Assembly: GCA_965238045.1 (NCBI GenBank)
Contig: CBDEGU010000012.1
Span: forward strand, 682,001 to 746,000
Length of the DNA stretch: 64,000 nucleotides
Origin: CBDEGU01 sp965238045
Lineage (GTDB): Bacteria; Acidobacteriota; Terriglobia; Bryobacterales; UBA6623
Reading direction: 5' to 3'
Within the stretch, counting starts at the first letter, position 1, and every line of letters starts with the position of its first letter. Made by a program: the position numbers and the translations under genes. The notes beneath the pieces were generated by a model that saw nothing but the letters and a program-made list of their open reading frames with translations, made no database searches and was not told the origin of the DNA. Positions 43,320 through 51,451 of this stretch are shown here, one piece after another.

Positions 43320-44045
43320 ATGTACGATCTCACTCACTTCAGCCAAGCCGACGCCGAGGGATGTGGAGCCGCACTGAGACAACTCGGTGGAGATCAGTCC
43401 TCGATGGAAGGAGCAGCGAATCAGATTGTGGATTTCCTATACACCAATCTAGGAGATCAGGGCTCGGGCGAGACGTCTAGCGCCCTAGTCCGCCTCTACA
43501 AAACGCACCCGTACGGGGAGTTAGGTCCGGAGCTCCAGGGGTTCGCACAAGGGATTCTGGGACATGTCCCAGAATCATCCGACATGAAGTGTCTGACCCT
43601 TCTGGCCACCCGAGGAGATCAGCCGGATTGGAATGATCGGGGGAAGTCGGCGGGGCACAAGGCCCTTCCACTGCCGAGCGAGAGGTTCGTTTCGCAGATC
43701 CCGATGATCTCACGGCTGATCAACCAGTTCGGCCTCGACCTGAACGCCGTGCTCCGGCCCGATCCGGCGATCATCGTGGACTTGGAACAGAAGCAGTACA
43801 ATGCCTTTCACGTGCCAGAGGCAGTCGGCAGCCCGTACATTCCCGCACAGCAGGAGTTCGTGATCCCAACCGGCGTGCAGTCGGTGTTGGGCTTTGGTGG
43901 GGTGTTGTCGTCAGGTGATCTGTTTGTGGTCATCCTATTCGCCAAGGTGCACATTCCCCACGAGACCAGCGAGCTAGCCAAGGGTCTGGCGCTGGATGTC
44001 AAATCGGCACTACAGCCCTTCGTAGAGGGTCAAACCTTTGCGTGA
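43320..44045 (+). CDS. Conserved hypothetical protein, single soluble domain
   Basis: 241 residues; AGGAGC lies before the ATG. MYDLTHFSQADAEGCGAALR, LVRLYKTHPYGELGPELQGF, MKCLTLLATRGDQPDWNDRG, YNAFHVPEAVGSPYIPAQQE and VQSVLGFGGVLSSGDLFVVI suggest an alpha/beta sensor-like fold, perhaps GAF-related. I recall similar stand-alone proteins near signalling genes but cannot name a family. It is 29 bp upstream of a 1-Cys peroxiredoxin in the same direction, so a shared redox-linked role is possible. Confidence 0.7.
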   Translation: MYDLTHFSQADAEGCGAALRQLGGDQSSMEGAANQIVDFLYTNLGDQGSGETSSALVRLYKTHPYGELGPELQGFAQGILGHVPESSDMKCLTLLATRGDQPDWNDRGKSAGHKALPLPSERFVSQIPMISRLINQFGLDLNAVLRPDPAIIVDLEQKQYNAFHVPEAVGSPYIPAQQEFVIPTGVQSVLGFGGVLSSGDLFVVILFAKVHIPHETSELAKGLALDVKSALQPFVEGQTFA

Positions 44046-44074
44046 GATCAACACAATGCCATTGGAGGTGGACC

Positions 44075-44734
44075 ATGTCCCTACACATCGGTGATGAAGT
44101 ACCAGACTTTGCAGCGGAGACGACAGAAGGAACGATCAACTTTCATGAGTGGATCGGGGATGGATGGGCGGTCCTGTTTTCCCATCCCAAGGACTTTACG
44201 CCTGTCTGCACGACCGAACTCGGCTACGTAGCCGGCCTCAAGGACGAATTTGCCAAGCGGAACTGCAAGGTTATTGGTCTGAGCGTCGATTCGGTAGGCG
44301 ATCACACGGCATGGGCCAAGGACATCGAGGAAACCCAGGGGCATGCCCTGAACTACCCTCTGATCGGCGACACGGATCTGTCGGTAGCGAAGCTCTTCGA
44401 CATGATTCACCCCAACGCGACGGGAAGCGCCGAAGGGCGAACGGCGGCAGACAACGCTACAGTGCGGTCGGTGTTCGTCATCGGTCCGGACAAGAAGATC
44501 AAACTGATGATCACCTACCCCATGACCACAGGCCGCAACTTCGACGAGGTCCTACGGGTGCTTGATTCGATGCAGTTGACCGCGAAGCACAAGGTAGCGA
44601 CGCCGGTGAATTGGCGGCAAGGCGAGGAGGTTATCATCGTTCCCTCCGTTTCCGATGACGAAGCCAGGCAAAAATACCCGGACGGCTGGAAGGCGCCCAA
44701 ACCGTATTTACGGATTGTTCCACAGCCGGACTGA
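44075..44734 (+). CDS. 1-Cys peroxiredoxin (Prx6 type)
   Basis: 219 residues from ATG 44075 with TTGGAGGTGG upstream. LHIGDEVPDFAAETTEGTIN, FSHPKDFTPVCTTELGYVAG with the peroxidatic Cys, RSVFVIGPDKKIKLMITYPM and a long C-terminal domain (VATPVNWRQGEEVIIVPSVS, then DDEARQKYP) are diagnostic of Prx6. No resolving Cys is evident. It reduces H2O2 and organic peroxides in the cytosol. Probably co-transcribed with the preceding gene. Confidence 0.93.
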   Translation: MSLHIGDEVPDFAAETTEGTINFHEWIGDGWAVLFSHPKDFTPVCTTELGYVAGLKDEFAKRNCKVIGLSVDSVGDHTAWAKDIEETQGHALNYPLIGDTDLSVAKLFDMIHPNATGSAEGRTAADNATVRSVFVIGPDKKIKLMITYPMTTGRNFDEVLRVLDSMQLTAKHKVATPVNWRQGEEVIIVPSVSDDEARQKYPDGWKAPKPYLRIVPQPD

Positions 44735-44903
44735 GGCGGTTCCGCAGGCCGGCTGGCGCGCTCGAAGATAGCTGTCCGAGAGATTTACTTCCCACCCACT
44801 ACCGGCCGTCCCAGCAATCTGAGTAGGCGGTCGAAGCAGGCGGAAACCGAGTCGCCTCAAGCACCTGGGCACGAAAAAATGGCATAGTTCATGACATCGG
44901 TTG

Positions 44904-44933
44904 TTCCCAACAGCTACCGGGGAAGAGTAGAAT
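44904..44933 (+). promoter_or_regulatory. Kinase-type promoter ahead of the cyclase gene
   Basis: -35 TTCCCA (44904-44909), 18 bp, -10 TAGAAT (44928-44933), 9 bp before ATG 44943. GAAGAG and TCGGACC around it match the copies at 16.25 and 33.9 kb. Confidence 0.55.
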
Positions 44934-44942
44934 CGGACCTGC

Positions 44943-45062
44943 ATGCTCGGGTCCACCATCAGCCATTACCGCATCACCGACAAGCTTGGTGAAGGCGACA
45001 TGGGTGTCGTTTACAAGGCCGAGGACCTGAAGTTGGAACGGGCCGTCGCAGGCGAGACATAG
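44943..45062 (+). pseudogene. Ser/Thr kinase N-terminal fragment
   Basis: 39 codons: MLGSTISHYRITDKLGEGDM, GVVYKAEDLKLERAVAGET, stop. The longest authentic kinase stretch after that at 16294, ending just before the VALK lysine strand. The cyclase gene starts 28 bp later in another frame, so read-through re-initiation is possible. Confidence 0.8.
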
Positions 45063-45089
45063 CATCATGCCTGTGGAACGGCAGTACGT

Positions 45090-46754
45090 ATGCCTGAAAG
45101 CAAGCGCAAACTCGCGGCAATCTTGAGCGCCGATATGGTCGGTTACAGCCGGCTGATGGGAGCGGACGAAGAGGCGACAGTCTCCGCGCTCAACGACTGC
45201 CGAGCGATATTCAAGACCAGGATCGCAGAACACCATGGCCGTGTCGTGGACACTGCTGGTGATAGCGTGCTCGCGGAGTTTCCCAGTGTTGTGGAGGCGG
45301 TGCGAACGGCCGTTGAGGTACAGGACGCCTTGGCCCGGCGGAACGAGGTTCTGTCCGAGGACCGACGGATGTTGTTCCGCATCGGGGTCAACCTCGACGA
45401 CGTGATCGAACAGGCCGACGGATCGATCTACGGTGGCGGCGTCAATGTGGCGGCGCGGCTGGAAGCCCTGGCAGAACCCGGCGGCATTTGTGTGTCGGCT
45501 TCCGCGTTCGAGCGGGTCAAAGGCAAGCTCGACCAAGGGTTCGAGCCGATGGGGACACACGAGGTAAAGAACATCGCAGAGCCGGTCCAGGTCTTTCGCG
45601 TTACGCCGGGTGATGCTAAGACGCAGTCTGCCGGTTTCAGGGGCGCTCATGAGCCGACTCACAAAGCGCCCCTGAGAGGGGCCCCGACAACGCAGCGGCC
45701 TTCCTCGGGCGTGAAGGACACGAGACCATCGATCGTCATCCTTCCATTCCAGAACCGCAGTCGCGACGAGGAGGATGAATACTTCACTGACGGCGTCACC
45801 GAAGACGTGATCAGCACTCTGGGCAAACTGGAAGGCTTGCGGGTCATCCCACGTGCCTCGGCGTTTCAGTTCAAGGGCAAACGGCCCGCGCTGCATGAGC
45901 TCGTTCAGTTGCTGAGGGTGACTCATGTCTTGGAAGGCAGCGTTCGCCGTGCAGGGGTCCGGCTGCGCATCACCGTGGAGTTGATCGAGACGGCCAAAGG
46001 AGATCAGGTCTGGACCGAGCGTTACGATCGCGTGATGGCGGACATCTTCGACATCCAGGACGAGATCTCACAGGCAATCGCCCAAGCGCTAAAGGCGAAG
46101 CTTACCGGTGCAACGTCGTCGGCCGCTCGAGTGCACCGTACCGAGAATCTTGCGGCATATCGCTTACACCTGAAGGGCCGCCAGCACCTTTACGCGTTTT
46201 CCAGAGCCGCCTTCCGCCAAGCGACTTCCTGTTTCGAGAACGCTCTCGAACACGACGCACAGTACCCTGAACCGCATTCCGGGCTGGCTGATGCATACTC
46301 GTTACTAGGCATTCTCGGGTTCGTGCGACCGCAGGAGGTTATGCCGAAGGCAAAGGCGGAGGCACTCCGCGCACTGGAGCTGGATGAGACCATCGCAGAA
46401 GCACACACATCTTTGGCTTTGGTTCAGTTCTCCTATGATTGGGACTTCGCCGGAGCTGAGCAGTCGTTTCGCCGAGCGATTGAACTCGATCCGGCGGCGC
46501 CGACCTGCCGAGTCTTTTTCGGCTGGTTCCTCGTTGTATGCGGTCGGTCCGGAGAGGGCGTCGCGGAGCACCGTACCGGTGTTGACCTGGATCCCTTGAG
46601 TCCATTTGTCAACCGAATGCTCGCCTTGGCACTGCTTATGGCGCGCGACTATGAGGCAGTACTAGTATATCGTTTCATTAAACTGTACTCATCTCAGACG
46701 CGCTCTCCAGCGGCTCGAACTTCCTCCAGCGGTGAACGACGGGGGCGGCGTTGA
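45090..46754 (+). CDS. Class III nucleotide cyclase / TolB-like / TPR protein, 3' end cut by IS630
   Basis: Cyclase domain about 1-165: KRKLAAILSADMVGYSRLMG (metal Asp), GDSVLAEFPSVVEAVRTAVE, YGGGVNVAARLEALAEPGGI. Residues about 215-345 are a TolB/FlgO-like segment (SIVILPFQNRSRDEEDEYFT, DGVTEDVISTLGKLEGLRVI). TPR repeats follow (LHLKGRQHLYAFS, PEPHSGLADAYSLLG, ALELDETIAEAHTSLALVQF). At codon ~525 the IS630 element begins, so the last ~30 residues are IS-derived; the host sequence after the IS gives no further TPR. The first two domains should still fold. GTATGC start; no strong ribosome site. Confidence 0.82.
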   Translation: MPESKRKLAAILSADMVGYSRLMGADEEATVSALNDCRAIFKTRIAEHHGRVVDTAGDSVLAEFPSVVEAVRTAVEVQDALARRNEVLSEDRRMLFRIGVNLDDVIEQADGSIYGGGVNVAARLEALAEPGGICVSASAFERVKGKLDQGFEPMGTHEVKNIAEPVQVFRVTPGDAKTQSAGFRGAHEPTHKAPLRGAPTTQRPSSGVKDTRPSIVILPFQNRSRDEEDEYFTDGVTEDVISTLGKLEGLRVIPRASAFQFKGKRPALHELVQLLRVTHVLEGSVRRAGVRLRITVELIETAKGDQVWTERYDRVMADIFDIQDEISQAIAQALKAKLTGATSSAARVHRTENLAAYRLHLKGRQHLYAFSRAAFRQATSCFENALEHDAQYPEPHSGLADAYSLLGILGFVRPQEVMPKAKAEALRALELDETIAEAHTSLALVQFSYDWDFAGAEQSFRRAIELDPAAPTCRVFFGWFLVVCGRSGEGVAEHRTGVDLDPLSPFVNRMLALALLMARDYEAVLVYRFIKLYSSQTRSPAARTSSSGERRGRR

Positions 46755-47895
46755 TCTCCGCGATCCCCTGCAGGATTCGTTCTCGAAGTTCCTCCCAGGA
46801 CTCCACCCGGATTCGCTTCAAAAAAGTGCGCGCCATCTTCCCGAACAGCGTCTCGACAATATTCAGCCAGGACCCGTGGGTCGGCGTATGCACGTATTTG
46901 AAGCGGTTCGGACGCGTCGCCAAATAGTCCTTCGTCTCCTTGGAAACGTGGGAGGAATGATTATCCAAGATCAATCGGATCGTGCAGTGGGCCGGGTAGG
47001 ATTGGTCCAGATCCTTGAGCAGTAAGATGAATTCCCGGCTGCGGTGGCGCCGCTCCACCCGCGCTGTCACCCGACCGTCGTGCAAGTCCAGCGCCGCCAG
47101 AATCGAGCAAGTTCCCAGACGTTTGTATTCGTAATCTCGAGCCACGCAGGGATGCCGCCCCGCAGTCGGCGGCAGGTCCGGAGCGGTGTTGGCGATCGCT
47201 TGCACGCCGGGCTTTTCGTCGACCGAAACCGTAATCACGCCCGGCGATGGGCCGCCCTCGCCCGCGCTTTCATTCTGCAAGGCCACCTCGCGGTAGACCA
47301 GCAGCACCTGCCGCATCTTGGACTCAAAATCCGGGTCGCGGCGCTGCAAGTAGTACTTCACCTTCTCCGGGTGAAGAGGTTGCTCGGCCAGAATCCGATG
47401 GACGGTCGCCTTGGCCGCTTGGGCCAAGGCCGGATAGCCCGCTTCCACGGCATGCTGGCGCACGTGCCGGGCGAGCGCGCCGCGGGTCCAGAGCTCGGCG
47501 GCGTAACCGAGTTGCTTGGGTTTGCTACAGGCCAAGTGCACCACCCAGGCCTTGGCCTCTTCGCTGATGCGGGGTTCCCGGGGACGATGATAGGCATCCT
47601 TGAGCGCCGCTTCCACCCCCATGGCCAGGGCTCGCTCGATCCATTTGCCAACGCTTTTGCGCGTCATCTTCACGGCCCGCATAATCTCGGCGATCGTCTC
47701 GCCGCAATGATAGCGCCACAGAATCTCGGCTCTCTGCACCTCCCGAGCCGGAGCCTTACGCGAACGACGCAGCCGCTGCAGATGTTGCGACTCTTCGGGC
47801 GTGAGAAGCAGTTGGGGACGCTTCGATTTTCCTGCCATGCATCCAGCCTAGCAGGAAACATCCTCGTATCGATATGTTTTAATGAAACGCTATAC
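46665..47895 (-). mobile_element. Complete IS630-family element
   Basis: 1231 bp. Ends GTATATCGTTTCATTAAAC and GTATAGCGTTTCATTAAAAC are inverted repeats. The insertion is within CTAG with TA duplicated (46663-46664 and 47896-47897), the classic IS630 target. It interrupts the TPR part of the cyclase gene. Confidence 0.92.
46678..47838 (-). CDS. IS630-family transposase
   Basis: 386 residues. N-terminal HTH (YHCGETIAEIMRAVKMTRKS), VITVSVDEKPGVQAIANTAP (first Asp), CTIRLILDNHSSHVSKETKD (second Asp) and YVHTPTHGSWLNIVETLFGK (Glu). Intact frame. Confidence 0.92.
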   Translation of the reverse strand: MAGKSKRPQLLLTPEESQHLQRLRRSRKAPAREVQRAEILWRYHCGETIAEIMRAVKMTRKSVGKWIERALAMGVEAALKDAYHRPREPRISEEAKAWVVHLACSKPKQLGYAAELWTRGALARHVRQHAVEAGYPALAQAAKATVHRILAEQPLHPEKVKYYLQRRDPDFESKMRQVLLVYREVALQNESAGEGGPSPGVITVSVDEKPGVQAIANTAPDLPPTAGRHPCVARDYEYKRLGTCSILAALDLHDGRVTARVERRHRSREFILLLKDLDQSYPAHCTIRLILDNHSSHVSKETKDYLATRPNRFKYVHTPTHGSWLNIVETLFGKMARTFLKRIRVESWEELRERILQGIAEINAAPVVHRWRKFEPLESASEMSTV

Positions 47896-47897
47896 TA

Positions 47898-48670
47898 GTC
47901 GGCAAGTATGGATCCACGCGCTCATCTTGCCTGACACGGTCGCAGCCCGCACTTCCGCGAATGGGGAATCGAGGAAGTAAGGCTGTCTGCCGTCCGGCTG
48001 GCTTCGCGAACCGGGACTTCTTGGAACCATGAAAGAATTGGAACAACGCACAAGGCAGCTGCGTATGATCCTCTACACGACGCGAGACTCCTTGATCGAC
48101 GTTGTCGCCATGGCCGTTCTCATGAGCAGCCCTGCAGGTACCGCGGCCGATGCTCAGACCCCTCCTCCAAATGCCGTTCTAGGCGCTGAAACGCTGGCCC
48201 CTCCAGCGTTCGAGGACATACCGAAGGGCTCGCGCAATGGACCCGGGGAACATTTTGCTTGCCCGCACGAGGGGCAGAGCCCCTTAGATATCCGGTCGGA
48301 CAAGCCCCGCCTCCAGGCATCCGGTTCTACGGGGTCGCTGGCAGCCTTTGCGGCTGTGGGTGGTCAAACCGCACCCGTAGGCCCGGTTCGCCACCCGGTT
48401 TCACCGGTGCTAGCGCTCCCTCACTTACGGCGTCGGTCACGCTCACGTGTTCTAACGACTATTAGCGAGACTAGAGCCTCACAGGACAACCTCTTCAGCC
48501 GAAGAAGTGAACAAGTTTGACCAGAAGGCAAAGAAACGCTAGCGATCAGACGTCTCTATGGGTGTATCCTAAGGAATCCGGCGGCCTAGCTTGGCCAAGC
48601 GAACAGCGGGACCCCTTGCCCCGCCGGCCGCCACTCTTAAACAAGCCGCAAGGGATCGGAGCAAGGGCCG
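47898..48670. other. Region without confident genes
   Basis: 47898-48026 continues the cyclase frame after the IS but shows no TPR. A frame at 48029-48520 (KELEQRTRQLRMILYTTRDS...) has a plausible start but an irregular composition and no recognised domain; I rate it 0.2. 48560-48660 contains GC-rich inverted sequence (CGGCCTAGCTTGGCC, GCCCCGCCGGCCGCC). The left end of the integrative element probably lies here, but no copy of the tRNA-Leu 3' end was found. Confidence 0.35.
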
Positions 48671-49504
48671 ATGGGAACTCTCGATGATCTTCCCGCAAGC
48701 ACGGAGATAGCATTAGACGATATCAAAGCCAGCTTCGATGACAGGCTCATCGGGATACCAAAAGGCGAGCGTCGCCAGCGATCGCAGCGAGGAATCCTGA
48801 ATTGCAGAAGGTATTATGATGCGTTTGCACAACATGCGCTTGATGCTGGTATCGACCTCGACGACGACTTGCTGGACGAGGGTATACCGAAGCGGGTCGC
48901 CGATGCAGCGTTCGATTCCGTAACCCCGTGGGTCTTTATTCCAGAAATCGCACCATCGCAGGAAGCTCCACCGCGGCGACGAGTCATCTACAGCCAATAC
49001 ATACAGCCTGAGAGATGGGCAGCGCAGCGCCGTGTGAAGTCCGCACGCCGCTCAACTCCTGAGCGAGAGCACTTCGGGAATCACAAACTAACGCAGTACC
49101 AACGGTCGGTCTTTCGGAAGATTCTTGAGCCCAGAATCCAGCATTGGAAGCGGGTCCGCCGTAAGCCGTCGACGGGCCTGAGTCCGACTGCTGCGGTCGT
49201 TCGTGGCGCTGATGCCGAAACTGGCGACCCGTCAGAATCACGCTCAGCGGAGACTCGGCAAGATACGAGTCGCAGCAAGCGCAGGCGACGCCCGCAGTCG
49301 CTCCAGGAAACGGAACAGATCATTCTGAAGCTACAGGCGGAAGGTGCGTCCCACCTAGAGATATGCAGGAGACTGGGTAATAGGAACCGGCCGTGCATGG
49401 TTGGTTGGAGAGATCTACGATGGGACGAAGCTTATTTTCATGATAGGTACGGGTCGTCCGTTCGGACCTGGCTGTCAAAGACGCTCAAGCGGCTCAAGTC
49501 TTGA
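48671..49504 (+). CDS. Hypothetical protein of the integrative element
   Basis: 277 residues. N-terminal acidic part (LDDLPASTEIALDDIKASFD), a middle with basic runs (QRSQRGILNCRRYYDAFAQH, ERWAAQRRVKSARRS), and a C-terminal basic stretch with RSKRRRRPQSLQETEQIILK then EGASHLEICRRLGNRN, which resembles a helix-turn-helix. It may bind DNA. No homolog recalled. Codon use is less GC-biased at third positions than the flanking chromosome. Confidence 0.55.
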   Translation: MGTLDDLPASTEIALDDIKASFDDRLIGIPKGERRQRSQRGILNCRRYYDAFAQHALDAGIDLDDDLLDEGIPKRVADAAFDSVTPWVFIPEIAPSQEAPPRRRVIYSQYIQPERWAAQRRVKSARRSTPEREHFGNHKLTQYQRSVFRKILEPRIQHWKRVRRKPSTGLSPTAAVVRGADAETGDPSESRSAETRQDTSRSKRRRRPQSLQETEQIILKLQAEGASHLEICRRLGNRNRPCMVGWRDLRWDEAYFHDRYGSSVRTWLSKTLKRLKS

Positions 49505-49527
49505 TTCTCCTCGTGCCCGGTGTTAGC

Positions 49528-49539
49528 GGGAAATTTCCC
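49528..49539. promoter_or_regulatory. Palindrome GGGAAATTTCCC upstream of the XRE gene
   Basis: Perfect 12-bp dyad, 111 bp before the XRE start and followed by CGGGAAAC. A candidate operator for the adjacent XRE regulator; inferred from position and symmetry only. Confidence 0.35.
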
Positions 49540-49649
49540 GGGAAACAGTTTGTGGCCTGCCTATCTCTTGAAATAACAAGGATTTACGGTCACGGCACTC
49601 TAGCCGAGATGTGCAATCCAGCCTGGGGCTACCGTATTCTGTAGTCGCC

Positions 49650-49868
49650 ATGACAAGCTGGCGCCTACAGAGGGTCGTTCTCGGGTACTCGTTAGCCGAA
49701 GTAGCGAGGGAAGTCGACATCAGCCCCACTCGACTAAGCGGGTTCGAGCGGGGGCGGCTTGAACTCAGCCCATCCGAGGCTGAGCGTTTGACGAACGTAC
49801 TCGCACGACTCGGCGGGAAGCCTCGGGATAACCCACGGGTGCGAAGGGCTTTGGAGGTCACCTTGTGA
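49650..49868 (+). CDS. XRE-type helix-turn-helix protein
   Basis: 72 residues from ATG 49650 (the frame is open from 49611). WRLQRVVLGYSLAEVAREVD, ISPTRLSGFERGRLELSPSE is a full five-helix XRE domain. The stop overlaps the GTG of the next gene (GTGA). Likely the repressor or control protein of the integrative element. Confidence 0.75.
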   Translation: MTSWRLQRVVLGYSLAEVAREVDISPTRLSGFERGRLELSPSEAERLTNVLARLGGKPRDNPRVRRALEVTL

Positions 49869-50185
49869 CATCCAAAGGGCCTACCGCCAAAAGACTCCTT
49901 CCCGCCGACGAGCCGGCTACGTTGCCGCCGTGCCAGGTTGCGGGACCGTTGGGCTTCGACCTCGACACTATCACGGCGTGGAGGCAGTCGAACCTTGGGC
50001 CCCGGCCTATCCGGTACCGGACAAGCGACCTCAAAGCGGTCTCAAAGCTCACGGCAGCGGAGGTGCGTGACATCCGGGACCGTGTAGCTGCAGGCACAAC
50101 TGGGGACAGTGTTGCGGCTGGTTATGGCGTCTTGGGTGTCAACAGTACACGTGATCGTGCACGGCGGTCCTGGAGGCACGTTTGA
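49865..50185 (+). CDS. HTH DNA-binding protein (AlpA/recombinase-HTH-like)
   Basis: 106 residues from GTG 49865. FDLDTITAWRQSNLGPRPIR then YRTSDLKAV is a MerR/AlpA-like winged helix; LTAAEVRDIRDRVAAGTTGD, SVAAGYGV is a second HTH like those at the end of serine recombinases. Coupled to the XRE gene by a 4-bp overlap. Probably regulatory. Confidence 0.6.
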   Translation: MTSKGPTAKRLLPADEPATLPPCQVAGPLGFDLDTITAWRQSNLGPRPIRYRTSDLKAVSKLTAAEVRDIRDRVAAGTTGDSVAAGYGVLGVNSTRDRARRSWRHV

Positions 50186-50232
50186 CGGGCAGCATTGTCT
50201 CGATTGACTCGAGCTGATCGACGGCGAAGCGG

Positions 50233-51096
50233 TTGACGATCGCCGCATGGATTGCGGAGCCTCGAACCCTACGCTGGCTTGGCGGTTCCCTACAACTCTA
50301 CCTGATTCTGAAGTCACTACAGTCGGATTCCCACGGTCAGGTCAATCACGGACAACCGCTCTCGGTCGGTTGGCTTTCGCATCAGCTTGGCACGCATCGA
50401 ACGACAACGATGCGCTACCTCGGGCGCTTGCGCGGCCCACTCATAACCTACGAGCGTACCCGTGACGGACTTGTGATCCGATTGTTGCCTACCGGTGACA
50501 GAGAGAAAAATTTGGAAGAGGGTGCAGAGAAGCGACCACGGATGTCGCAGTCATGCGACTTCTCTCCACCTGGTCATCAGGAAATGCGACCACAAAAGTC
50601 TCATCCATGCGACCTCCCGGAGGACTGCGGGACTAGTACGTCCGCGCGCGCGGGCGCTGTTGATGTAACTCCAGAAGAGAATCTGTTTGTTTGTATAGAC
50701 AAACAAACAAACAAGCAACCACAGGCGGCAGCAAACAAAGACGAAGCGGGACTTCGGATGCTAGCCGGCGAGTTGGAAAAGCGTTTGCCGGGGTCGGCGC
50801 GATCGGCGGCCGAGGTAGCGCTGAAAAAAGCGCGGCTGCGCGACATGGGAGTGACGGCGCGAGAGTTGGCTGTCATCGTGCACCTGGTCGATGAGCCTGC
50901 TGTCATGACGAATCCGCCGGGGTTCTACGTGGCGGCGCTCGAAGGGCTGATCGGGTCAATGGAGCACCGGATCGTGCGGGAGCTTGAGACGGGTCGCCGG
51001 GATGACGCGCGCGAACTTCTGTACGACGGCCGGACGAAGAAGATTCAGACGGTGGCGGCGGCTTGGCTGGAGCTTGTCTGCGGGGAGCAGGTTTGA
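50233..51096 (+). CDS. Replication-initiator-like protein
   Basis: 287 residues from TTG 50233, the first start after an in-frame stop. Residues about 1-90 form a winged helix (SLQLYLILKSLQSDSHGQVN, LSHQLGTHRTTTMRYLGRLR). A linker (about 95-170) contains repeated CDF/CDL motifs encoded by repeated DNA (see 50529-50708). The C-terminal half is helical (LEKRLPGSARSAAEVALKKA). Architecture and position in a small integrative element resemble phage O-type initiators; no helicase motifs are present. Confidence 0.6.
   Translation: MTIAAWIAEPRTLRWLGGSLQLYLILKSLQSDSHGQVNHGQPLSVGWLSHQLGTHRTTTMRYLGRLRGPLITYERTRDGLVIRLLPTGDREKNLEEGAEKRPRMSQSCDFSPPGHQEMRPQKSHPCDLPEDCGTSTSARAGAVDVTPEENLFVCIDKQTNKQPQAAANKDEAGLRMLAGELEKRLPGSARSAAEVALKKARLRDMGVTARELAVIVHLVDEPAVMTNPPGFYVAALEGLIGSMEHRIVRELETGRRDDARELLYDGRTKKIQTVAAAWLELVCGEQV
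50529..50708. other. Candidate replication origin inside the initiator gene
   Basis: Iteron-like repeats ATGCGAC at 50553, 50584 and 50607, with related AGCGACCAC at 50531 and the inverted form GTCGCA at 50544. They are followed by a perfect dyad GTTTGTTTGT-ATAG-ACAAACAAAC (50685-50708) in an AT-rich stretch. The order iterons then AT-rich dyad, in the linker of an initiator gene, is that of lambda ori within gene O. Inferred. Confidence 0.45.
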
Positions 51097-51193
51097 AAGA
51101 TCTTACTGCGACGCTGACCTACGTTGGCACACACCCTCTGACGGCAGTTACTCTCGCCGAACCTCCGGTAGATGCGGAGAACAAAACCGACTA

Positions 51194-51448
51194 ATGACGA
51201 CTTTGGAGCCAATCCTGGACGCTCTTGCGGAGGCTGTTGCCGCAAAGCTTCAAGAGCGCCTGCCCGCCCAGACAACAACCCGCTTGCTCGACGTGCCCGC
51301 AGCATCGAAGTACCTGAGCCTAAGCCGGGAGGCGATGCGGCGGATGGCGAGGGAAGGGAAGATCCCGATGGTGAGGGATGGCCGTTTCATGTTCTTCGAC
51401 CGCAGGGATCTTGACGAGTGGATTGAAAAGCACAAGGTGGTCGCCTAA
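51194..51448 (+). CDS. Excisionase-like HTH protein
   Basis: 84 residues from ATG 51194. An N-terminal helix (TLEPILDALAEAVAAKLQER) precedes RLLDVPAASKYLSLSREAMR, RMAREGKIPMVRDGRFMFFD, RRDLDEWIEKHK, a textbook HTH_17/excisionase domain. It ends 3 bp before the integrase start, so it is the likely recombination directionality factor. Confidence 0.85.
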   Translation: MTTLEPILDALAEAVAAKLQERLPAQTTTRLLDVPAASKYLSLSREAMRRMAREGKIPMVRDGRFMFFDRRDLDEWIEKHKVVA

Positions 51449-51451
51449 ACT

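Noticed and set aside
48029..48520. 163-aa plus-strand frame as a gene
   Set aside because: No ribosome site of note, no domain, and composition close to neighbouring non-coding DNA; kept only as a low-grade possibility.
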